This document shows, piece by piece, positions 22,296 to 30,609 of a stretch of 64,000 nt of DNA. This DNA comes from Eurosta solidaginis (taxonomy: Eukaryota; Arthropoda; Insecta; Diptera; Tephritidae): NCBI RefSeq assembly GCF_040869045.1, contig NC_090322.1:278654662-278718661 (forward strand). The letters run 5' to 3'. Each line of letters starts with the position of its first letter. The stretch's first letter is position 1. A program made the translations under genes and the position numbers. The notes beneath the pieces were generated by a model, which did no database searches, was not told the DNA's origin, and saw only the letters and a list, made by a program, of their open reading frames with translations.

Positions 22296-23147
22296 ATGAA
22301 TAATGAGTTACGGGACTTTACGCCTAACCAAGATAATCTTGGTTTTGTTTTGTCTACTCTCCATGCATGGATAAGATGTTTTGAATGCTTGCTTCACATA
22401 AGTTATCGCCTCGAAGTAAAAAAATGCCAGCTTAGGAATGAGGCAAATAAAGAGAGTGTAAAGCTATGTTCCAACGAAATCCAGAACAAATTAAAAAGTG
22501 TACTTGGATTGATAGTAGATAAACCAAAACCAGGTTTTGGCAATACCAATGACGGCAACACTGCTCGTAGGTTTTTCGAAAATTCTGAGGCTAGTGCTGA
22601 GATTACGGGATTGGATGTAACGCTCATCAAAAGATTCGACACTCTTCTTCGCGCATTATCATCTGGGTACAATATAAATATCCAAAGATTTGAAAAATTT
22701 GCGGTCGAGACTAAAAAACTATACATAGATCTCTGTCCGTGGTTTAATATGCCTGTTACAGTTCATAAAATCTTAGTTCATAGTACTGATATTATAAAAT
22801 CAGCAATTTTACCTTTTGGTCAACATTCTGAGGAAGCACAGGAAGCCCGTAACAAAGATTTGAGACGATTCAGGGATGATAACACACAAAAGCAGTTGCG
22901 TGAAACCACGAATAGAGATCTTATGAATATGGTGCTTATAACATCGGATCCTTTAGTTAGCAGTTTTAGGGAGATACCTAAGAAAAAATTTAAAAGTCTG
23001 ACTCCAGAAGTCTTAAATTTACTGTTCCCCGATAATGTTGAGGAATCAATAAATACCCCACTTGTTTCAAGCTTTCACAGTAGTGTTGCTGATGCTCATG
23101 ACTATTCCACAAGTGACTCATCGAATGAAAGTGATGATAGCGAGTAA
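22296..23147 (+). CDS. Transib transposase (RAG1 core-like), C-terminal half
   Basis: Intact frame of 283 codons. Codons just upstream in the same frame (22263-22295, after a stop at 22254) read KCYICGATPKDM, giving the CxxC zinc ligands that correspond to RAG1 Cys727/Cys730. Then come LHAWIRCFE (residues 22-30), GNTNDGNTARRFF (82-94, compare GNFARKL in RAG1) and VHKILVH (156-162, matching the RAG1 HxxxxH zinc ligands). HSEEAQEARNKDLRRFR (177-193) holds the likely third catalytic acid, Glu183, equivalent to RAG1 Glu962. The tail is acidic and serine-rich. In autonomous elements the full protein (about 700 residues) cuts at the CACAGTG ends. Family alignment is from memory. Confidence 0.85.
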   Translation: MNNELRDFTPNQDNLGFVLSTLHAWIRCFECLLHISYRLEVKKCQLRNEANKESVKLCSNEIQNKLKSVLGLIVDKPKPGFGNTNDGNTARRFFENSEASAEITGLDVTLIKRFDTLLRALSSGYNINIQRFEKFAVETKKLYIDLCPWFNMPVTVHKILVHSTDIIKSAILPFGQHSEEAQEARNKDLRRFRDDNTQKQLRETTNRDLMNMVLITSDPLVSSFREIPKKKFKSLTPEVLNLLFPDNVEESINTPLVSSFHSSVADAHDYSTSDSSNESDDSE

Positions 23148-23469
23148 TAACGTAATTATAAAACATAACCTTCCCTATAACTTTTTGTTGGATCAGGTTT
23201 TATTTAATTTAAATTTATAGTCTTTTTTACTTTGTATGATACTTTAATTTTAAGTTTTTGTAATAAGTAATTTTCACATAATTAATTTAATTATTTACAT
23301 TGTTATCATTATTATAATATAAATAATTCTGTAAAAATTGTAGTGCCAGGATAAATACTCAAATAAATACAAAATATGTATGTATGTCTAAGCTTTGGGC
23401 AATTGAGGGCGAGCAATTTAATAAGAGTTATAAATGAGTAATTTTATGTGCTTGCAAGCGTATGAGTCG

Positions 23470-23545
23470 TGGCACAGTGGCTGACGTACCCGACCAAACG
23501 CCCGGGGTTGCGGGTTCAACTCCCACCAAGCATTCCTTTTTTTTT
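23470..23545 (+). ncRNA. tRNA-like pol III promoter unit (SINE head) inside the Transib
   Basis: A-box TGGCACAGTGG (23470-23480), B-box GGGTTCAACTCCC (about 23512-23524) and a run of ten T (23536-23545) as a possible terminator. The sequence does not fold as a tRNA: the acceptor strands do not pair and the T stem has a mismatch. It is therefore more likely the head of a tRNA-derived SINE than a functional tRNA gene. It is not the SINE family seen at 20836. Confidence 0.55.
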
Positions 23546-23614
23546 AAATTGATAAATTATTATTATTAATGGACTGTATTGAGTTTATGGGGTTTTTGAT
23601 TGAATGTATTCCAT

Positions 23615-23806
23615 TTATTGAGTTGGGTAGTTTTAGTGTTATTGGTGTATTTAAGTCATGGGAGGATGCATAGCATCAGTACACCTTTATTTATTTATTA
23701 GTGTTTATTTTAAGGGATTCAGTTTATTAAGTTGGGTAGTTTTAGTGTTATTGGTGTGTTTAAGTCATGGGAGGATGCATAGCATCAGTACACCTTTTAT
23801 TTATTT
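23615..23806 (+). repeat. Two direct repeats of about 85 bp, 108 bp apart
   Basis: 23615-23699 and 23723-23806 share GGGTAGTTTTAGTGTTATTG, TTAAGTCATGGGAGGATGC and ATAGCATCAGTACACC. They are nearly identical and lie downstream of the pol III unit within the Transib. The open frame at 23658-23891 reads through these repeats and is not credible. Confidence 0.85.
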
Positions 23807-24076
23807 AATTTGGGGGCGAGCACTGGGGGCTCTGAGGCTTCGCTCTACTGAGCCACCTCATCCTCTATTTGAAGAACCCTTTAAAATGTGATATGGAGGC
23901 GAGCACGGGACGGCTGTGAGGTATTGGCACCCCATTTTCTACAAGAAAAACCTGTATTTATTTAATTTGGGGCGAGCGTTGGGCACTCTGAAGTTTCGCT
24001 CTAATGAGCCACCTCATCTTCTATTTGAAGAACCCCTTCAAAGTGTGATATGGAGGCGAGCACTGGGCTCTGATGT
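23799..24076 (+). repeat. Two direct repeats of about 125 bp, 156 bp apart
   Basis: 23799-23926 and 23955-24076 share TATTTATTTAATTTGGGG, GAGCCACCTCAT, CTATTTGAAGAACCC and TGTGATATGGAGGCGAGCAC. They follow directly on the 108-bp repeats. GC-rich relative to the rest of the element, suggesting a separate origin. Confidence 0.8.
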
Positions 24077-24516
24077 ATTAGCACACCATCCGAAGAACAG
24101 TCACTCACATAAATAAGTAGACACCCCTTTTCGCAAATTTATTTTAACTAATTTCCCATAAGAAAATTTTTCACGATCTATAACAAAAACTAAGTTATAT
24201 TTAAAAAATGTTGGAAAAATTCGACGAATTTTCATAAAAAATTTTAATTTTTTTTCCGAATTTTTAGGATTTTTTAGAGTATTGAGATTTTTAGTACATT
24301 CAATTTAAGTACAATAAAGTAATATTCTTAAGTCGTTTAATTTTTTTTTGATCTATGTCACTTATTCACATGAGTTACTGTATATAAAATAAGCAAATGT
24401 ATGCATATGAAGTAAAATTTTGGAAAAAAATAAAAAAAAGAAAATATGGCTGAAAAAAATGACGTAGTTGTAATAAATGACTGCATGTGAAACGGAAAAT
24501 CTCATAAAATAATTTT

Positions 24517-24547
24517 CCAGCTAGCTTGTTCTACACGAAACACTGTG
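24517..24547 (-). repeat. Transib right terminal inverted repeat
   Basis: Exact 31-bp reverse complement of 21393-21423, ending in the CACAGTG heptamer. At the nonamer position the sequence reads AAAATTATT, a poor match, so the two ends differ in this respect. Confidence 0.92.
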
Positions 24548-24946
24548 GGACTGCCAGATTACTGCAGCGTCTTTCACGCGAAAATTATAGCCATGAAGAG
24601 AGCACCAGAAATTCTGGATGAAGCGTGTTTAAGCTGCAGTTGCGTCAATATATATATTGATAGTCAGGCGGCGATTAAGGCAACACTCTCACACAGTACT
24701 TCATCAAGAAGTGTTCTAGAATGTAACGAAGCATTGGAAAAATTACGCTCAGGCCGAATCTATCCTGGGTTCCCGGTCATAAAGGTAACGAAAAACGGAA
24801 ACGAAGAGGCCGATGTGTTGGCAAAGAAAGGTGCAACACTCGCTGAAATGACAAAAGACGTCCCAATCCGTATGGAATAAATCAAAGGAGACAGGAGTTG
24901 CATATGATCCATCAAGCAGGAAAGGCGTGGACAAAAGCGCGAGATC

Positions 24947-25168
24947 ATGTGCAAGGTCAGTAACAGCAGGTTTATGAGGTGCGAGCTAAAGGAAGAAACA
25001 GTTGGGCGCGTTCTGTGTTCATGTCCTGCGGTCACCAAGTCCCGGCTCCAGTTATTAGGGACGGCAGAGTTGAAAGATCTCGAGGCAGCCATTAAGTTAA
25101 GTCCTAGAAAACTTCTAGTATTTGCCAAGAGGACAGAGTTATTCTATAACAAAACTCCTGGCACTTGA
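24947..25168 (+). pseudogene. LINE C-terminal zinc-binding tail
   Basis: Counterpart of 17492-17720, reading VSNSRFMRCELKEETVGRVL and then CSCPAVTKSRLQLL. The first Cys of the motif is Phe and the His (EHVL) is Arg (GRVL), so the zinc site is damaged. The tail continues KLLVFAKRTELFYNK. Confidence 0.8.
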
Positions 25169-25213
25169 TTGGGGTTCTTCTTTTTGGACGTCAAACAAAT
25201 TCTCGTAACACTA

Positions 25214-25600
25214 GCTGCTTTTTCTTGCAAACGAACTTGAAAAAAGCACTTCAGTTAACTAAATAGTTTCATCATGGCGGAACCATATAAGTGGTGAAAA
25301 CAAATTAGCTAATTAGTAATTTTTGTTAGCTGCTTTGACATTTCTACTTCTGGCGCAGTACGGTTTTGACACTAAACCACAGAACTTATTAAGTAATTTC
25401 CGTTTATCTGCACATTCGTATGTACATACATATCGTTCGCTCCTTCACAATAGTGCCTTTTTTTGGTCAGCTGTTGGCTAAGTGATTTCATTTTAAACCG
25501 GTTACTCAACTGAACTAGCTTACTTTGTGTTGTTGCTGTTTACGCAAGTCGCTCATCTACCTTGTGTTTTATTTTCACTAGCTTGCAAAAAAAAGCGCCT
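25214..25600. mobile_element. 0.39-kb inverted-repeat element in the LINE 3' UTR
   Basis: The uninterrupted LINE (17755) reads GGTAACACTATGGACAC; here the same bases are separated between 25213 and 25605. ACTA flanks both sides (25210-25213, 25601-25604). The ends GCTGCTTTTTCTTGCAA and, reverse complemented, AGGCGCTTTTTTTTGCAA form an imperfect inverted repeat. A related piece lies at about 61809-61950. Superfamily uncertain. Confidence 0.65.
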
Positions 25601-25829
25601 ACTATGGACACTTTCAATCTATGTGAAGTCTAAATTAACCGGGCAGTTCAACCTAACCTCCATATACAAAATCTGTATACTTATTATCTCTACATCTAAG
25701 TAAATAAATAAAAATAAAATATAACAAGTAAGGAAGGTTAAGTTCGGGTGTAACCGAACATTACATACTCCGTTGAGAGCTATGGTGACAACATAAGGGA
25801 AAATAACCATGTAGGAAAATGAACCGAGG

Positions 25830-28800
25830 GAAACCCTGGAATGTGTTTGTATGACATGCGTATCAAATGAAAGGCATTAAAGAGTATTTTAAGAGGAAGT
25901 GGGCCATAGATCTATAGATGGACGCCATTTAGGGATATCGCCAGGCCTGACTCGAGAATTTGTTTGTACGATATGGGTATCAAATAAAATGTGTTAATGA
26001 TAATTTTAAAAGGCAGTGGGCCTAAGTTCTATAGGTGGACGTCTTTTCGAGATATCGCCATAAATGTGGACCAGGGGTGACTCTAGAATTTATTTTGTAC
26101 GATATGGGTATCAAATAAAAGGTATTAATGAGTATTTTAAAAGAGCGTGCACCTAAGTTCTATAGATGTACGCCTTTTCGAGATATCGCCATAAAGATGG
26201 ACCAGGGGTGACTCTAGAATTTGTTTGTAGGATATGAGTATCAAATGAAAGGTGTTAATGTGTATTTTAAGAGGGCGTGGGCCTTAGTTCTATATGTGGA
26301 CGCCTTTTCGAGATATCGCCATAAACGTGGACCAGGGGTGACTCTAGAATTTGTTTTTACGATATGGGTATCAAATGAAAGGTGTTAATGAGTATTTTAA
26401 AAGGGCGTGGGCCTTAGTTCTATAGGTGGACGCATTTCGGAATATCGTTATAAAAGTGGACCTGGGTTGACTCTAGAATGCGTTTGTACAATATGGGTGT
26501 CAAACGAAAAGTGTAATAAGTGTTTTAAAAGGGAGTGGGCCTTTTTTCTATGGGTGGACGCCTTTTCGGGATATCGCCATAAACGTGGACCAGGGGTGAC
26601 TCTACAATGCGTTTGTACGATATGGGTATCAAATGAAAGGTGTTAATGAGTATTTTAAAAGGGAGTGGGCCTAAGTTCTATAGGTGGACGCATTTCGGAA
26701 TATCGTTATAAAAGTGGACCTGGGTTGACTCTAGAATGCGTTTGTACAATATGGGTGTCAAACGAAAAGTGTAATAAGTGTTTTAAAAGGGAGTGGGCCT
26801 TTTTTCTATGGGTGGACGCCTTTTCGGGATATCGCCATAAACGTGGACCAGGGGTGACTCTACAATGCGTTTGTACGATATGGGTATCAAATGAAAGGTG
26901 TTAATGAGTATTTTAAAAGGGAGTGGGCCTTAGTTCTATAGGTGGATGCCTTTTCGAGATATCGCCATAAAGGTGGACCAGGGGTGTCTCTAGAATTTTT
27001 TTGTACGATATGGGTATCAAATGAAAGGTGCTAATGAGTATTTTAAAAGGGTGTGGGTCTTAGTTCTATAGGTGGATGCCCTTTCGAGATATCGCCATAA
27101 AGGTGGGCCAGGGGTGACTCTAGAATTTTTGTGTACGTTATGGGTATCAAATGAAAGGTATTAATGAGTATTTTAAAAGGGTGTGGGCCTTAGTTCTATA
27201 GGTGGACACCTTTTCGAATATCGCCATAAAGGTGGACCAGGGGTGACTCTAGAATTTGTTTTTACGATATGGGTATCAAATGAAAGGTGTTAATGAGTAT
27301 TTTAAAAGGGCGTGGGCCTTAGTTCTATAGGTGGACGCCTTTTAGAGATATCGACATAAAGGTGGACCAGGGGTGACTCTAGAATTTGTTTATACGATAT
27401 GGGTATCAAATGAAAGGTGTTAATGAGTATTTTAAAAGGGCGTGGGTCTTAGTTCTATAGGTGGTCGCCTTTTCGAGATATCTCCATAAAAGTAGACCAG
27501 GGGTGACTCTAGAATTTGTTTGTACGATATGGGTATCAAATGAAAGGTGTTAATGAGTATTTTAAAAGGGCGTGGACCTTAGTTCTATAGGTGGACGCCT
27601 TTTCGAGATATCGACATAAAGGTGGACCAGGGGTGACTCTAGAATTTGTTTATACGATATGGGTATCAAATGAAAGGTGTTAATGAGTATTTAAAAAGGG
27701 AGTGGGCCTTAGTTCTATAGGTGGATGCCTTTTCGAGATATCGCCATAAAGGTGGACCAGGGGTGCTCTAGAATTTTTTTGTACGATATGGGTATCAAAT
27801 GAAAGGTGCTCATAAGTATTTTAAAAGGGTGTGGGCCTTAGTTCTATAGGTGGATGCCCTTTCGAGATATCGCCATAAAGGTGGGCCAGAGGTGACTCTA
27901 GAATTTTTGTGTACGTTATGGGTATCAAATGAAAGGTGTTAATGAGTATTTTAAAAGGGAGTGGGCCTTAGTTCTATAGGTGGATGCCTTTTCGAGATAT
28001 CGCCATAAAGGTGAACCAGGGGTGACTCTACAATTTTTTTGTACGATATGGGTATCAAATGAAAGGTGTTAATAAGTATTTTAAAAGGGCGTGCGTCTTA
28101 GTTCTATAGGTGGACGCCTTTTCGAGATATCGCCATAAAGGTGGACCAGGGGTGACACTAGAATTTGTTTGTACGATATGGGTATCAAATAAAAGGTGTT
28201 AATAAGTATTTTAAAAGGGCGTGGGTCTTAGTTCTATAGGTGGACGCCTTTTCGAGATATCTCCATAAAAGTAGACCAGGGGTGACTCTAGAATTTGTTT
28301 GTACGATATGGGTATCAAATGAAAGGTGTTAATGAGTATTTTAAAAGGGAGTGGGCCTTAGTTCTATAGGTGGATGCCCTTTCGAGATATCGCCATAAAG
28401 GTGGGCCAGGGGTGACTCTAGAATTTTTGTGTACGTTATGGGTATCAAATGAAAGGTATTAATGAGTATTTTAAAAGGGTGTGGGCTTTAGTTCTATAGG
28501 TGGACGCCTTTTCGAGATATCGCCATAAAGTTGGACCAGGGGTGACTCTAAAATTTGTTTGTACGATATGGGTATCAAATGAAAGGTGTTAATGAGTATT
28601 TTAAAAGGGCGTGGGCCTTAGTTCTATAGGTGGACGCCTTTTCGAGATATCGCCATAAAGGTGGACCAGGGGTGACTCTAGAATTTGTTTATACGATATG
28701 GGTATCAAATGAAAGGTCTTAATGAGTATTTTAAAAGGGAGTGGGCCTAAGTTCTATAGGTGGACGCATTTCGGAATATCGTTATAAAAGTGGACCTGGG

Positions 28801-29489
28801 TTGACTCTAGAATGCGTTTGTACAATATGGGTGTCAAACGAAAAGTGTAATAAGTGTTTTAAAAGGGAGTGGGCCTTTTTTCTATGGGTGGACGCCTTTT
28901 CGGGATATCGCCATAAACGTGGACCAGGGGTGACTCTACAATGCGTTTGTACGATATGGGTATCATATGAAAGGTGTTAATGAGTATTTTAAAAGGGAGT
29001 GGGCCTTAGTTCTATAGGTGGATGCCTTTTCGAGATATCGCCATAAAGGTGGACCAGGGGTGACTCTAGAATTTTTTTGTACGATATGGGTATCAAATGA
29101 AAGGTGCTAATGAGTATTTTAAAAGGGTGTGGGTCTTAGTTCTATAGGTGGATGCCCTTTCGAGATATCGCCATAAAGGTGGGCCAGGGGTGACTCTAGA
29201 ATTTTTGTGTACGTTATGGGTATCAAATGAAAGGTATTAATGAGTATTTTAAAAGGGTGTGGGCCTTAGTTCTATAGGTGGACACCTTTTCGAGATATCG
29301 CCATAAAGGTGGACCAGGGGTGACTCTAGAATTTGTTTTTACGATATGGGTATCAAATGAAAGGTGTTAATGAGTATTTTAAAAGGGCGTGGGCCTTAGT
29401 TCTATAGGTGGACGCCTTTTCGAGATATCGACATAAAGGTGGACCAGGGGTGACTCTAGAATTTGTTTATACGATATGGGTATCAAATG
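25830..29489 (+). repeat. Tandem array of about 28 units of about 130 bp
   Basis: Unit landmarks in order are TATCAAATGAAAGGTGTTAA, TGAGTATTTTAAAAGGG, CTTAGTTCTATAGGTGGACG, CCTTTTCGAGATATCGCCAT, GGTGGACCAGGGGTGACTCT and ACGATATGGG. Successive landmarks at 27331, 27461 and 27591 give a period of 130. Variation between units is a few percent to about 15 percent. The 79-codon frames at 26407, 26665 and 28741 are read-through of the array, not genes. Confidence 0.95.
26640..29489 (+). repeat. Higher-order duplication within the array
   Basis: About 770 bp (26640-27410) recurs almost unchanged at 28716-29489, offset about 2.08 kb, equal to 16 units. The shared block starts with a distinctive two-unit variant (ATTTCGGAATATCGTTATAA, then TTTTTTCTATGGGTGG). 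That variant pair is also repeated at 26407 and 26665, 258 bp apart. Confidence 0.85.
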
Positions 29490-30609
29490 AACCCAATTAC
29501 CATGTTTCATTCCTTTTTCGTATTTGGTATATAATTATGGCTTATTTTTCATTTTTCGTAATTTTCGATATCGAAAAAGTGGGCGTGGTCATAGTCGTAT
29601 TTCGGCCATTTTTTACACCAATACAAAGTGAGTTCAGATAAGTACGTGGACTGAGTTTAGATATATCGATTTTTGCTCAAGTTATCGTGTTAACGGCCGA
29701 GCGGAAGGACAGACGGTCGACTGTGTATAAAAACTGGGCGTGGCTTGAACCGATTTCGCCCTTTTTCACAGAAAACAGTTATCATCCTAGGAGCTAAGCC
29801 TCTACCAAATTTAACAATAATTGGTTAATTTTTGTTCGACTTATGTCATTAAAAGCATCCTAGACAAATTAAATGAAAAAGGGCGGAGCCACGCCCATTT
29901 TGAAATTTTCTTTTATTTTTGTATTTTGTTGCACCATATCATTACTGGAGTTGAATGTTGGCATAATTTACTTATATGCTGTAAAGATATTAACTTTTCT
30001 TTTAAAATTTGAATTTAAAAAAAATTTTTTTTAAAAAGTGGGCGTGGTCGTTCTCCAATTTTGCTAATTTTTATCAAGCAGACATAAAGTAATAAGAGTA
30101 ACGTTCCTGCCAAATTTCATCATGATATCTTCAACGAGTGCCAAATTACAGCTTGCAAAACTTCTAAATTACCTTCATTTAAAAGTGGGCGGTGCCACGC
30201 CCATTGTCCAAAATTTTACTAGTTTTCTATTCTGCGTCATAAGCTCAACTCACCTACCAAGTTTCATCGCTTAATGCGTATTTGGTAATGAATTATCGCA
30301 CTTTTTCGATTTTTCGAAATTTTCGATATCGAAAAAGTGGTCGTGGTTATTGTCCGATATCGTTCATTTTAAATAGCGATCTGAGATGAGTGCCCAGGAA
30401 CCTACTTTCATCAAGATACCTCAAAATTTACTCAAGTTATCGTGTTAACGGACAGACGGACGGACGGACGGACGGACATGGCTCAATCGAATTTTTTTCG
30501 ATACTGATGATTTTGATATATGGAAGTCTATATCTATCTCGATTCCTTTATACCTGTACAACCAACCGTTATGCAATCAAAATTCTGCTCAGCTGAGTAT
30601 AAAAATTTT

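Larger units (their letters stand above)
21393..24547 (+). mobile_element. Transib transposon with RSS-like ends
   Basis: The element is 3155 bp, bounded by perfect 31-bp inverted repeats (21393-21423 and 24517-24547) starting CACAGTGTTTCGTGTAGAAC. Target bases GGACT are duplicated at 21388-21392 and 24548-24552; Transib elements make 5-bp duplications. Inside are a RAG1/Transib-like coding region (about 22263-23147), a pol III-type promoter segment (23470-23545) and two sets of tandem repeats (23615-24076). The N-terminal half of the transposase, with the first two catalytic aspartates, is not found, so this copy is non-autonomous. AT-rich spacers of about 0.45 kb on each side show nothing else. 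Confidence 0.92.
21271..24880 (+). pseudogene. LINE RNase H domain split by a Transib
   Basis: The first part (to 21392) reads VYKDGSKL...YCVGPEISKSY with the first Asp. The second (from 24548) reads DYCSVFHAKIIAMKRA, then NIYIDSQAAIKA, then GNEEADVLAKKGA. The frame runs on cleanly if the Transib and one GGACT copy are set aside, which dates the Transib after the LINE. The usual catalytic Glu (FQAE) is a Lys here (FHAK). It is unclear whether that change came before or after the insertion. Confidence 0.88.
18174..25720 (+). mobile_element. LOA/I-group LINE carrying three nested insertions
   Basis: One LINE copy can be followed through ORF1-like repeats (18174-18735), the endonuclease start (18711), the polymerase (19490-20790), RNase H (21271-21392, then 24548-24880), the zinc-binding tail (24947-25168) and the 3' UTR (25165-25210, then 25605-25680). 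Interruptions are a SINE (20836-21194), a Transib (21393-24547) and a 0.39-kb inverted-repeat element (25214-25600). Each insertion is delimited by duplicated target bases, and the flanks match uninterrupted copies at 17149-17826 and 38568-37985. The 5' limit is uncertain. Many stops show it is dead. Confidence 0.85.
25724..30605 (+). mobile_element. DINE-1/mini-me-like element, copy C, expanded by a tandem array
   Basis: Begins ACAAGTAAGGAAGGTTAAGT, then the stem GTTCGG..CCGAAC and TACATACTCCGTTGAGAGC. It ends with (ACGG)n at about 30452-30476, the block TGATATATGGAAGTCTATAT and CTCAGCTGAGTATAAAA. The centre (25830-29489) is a tandem array. The 3' body (29490-30440) matches copies D and F block for block, with GGGCGGAGCCACGCCCATTT, GTGGGCGGTGCCACGCCCAT and CGATATCGAAAAAGTGG. 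Non-coding. It lies immediately after the LINE 3' end and immediately before a foldback element. Confidence 0.8.

Noticed and set aside
23466..23535. A functional tRNA gene
   Set aside because: A and B boxes are good, but the bases flanking them do not pair as an acceptor stem and the T stem is mismatched.
26407..28980. Three nearly identical 79-codon open frames
   Set aside because: They are read-through of two adjacent 130-bp tandem units; the same bases in other units carry stops.
25830..29489. A CRISPR array
   Set aside because: Units of about 130 bp abut without unique spacers, in a eukaryotic transposon context.
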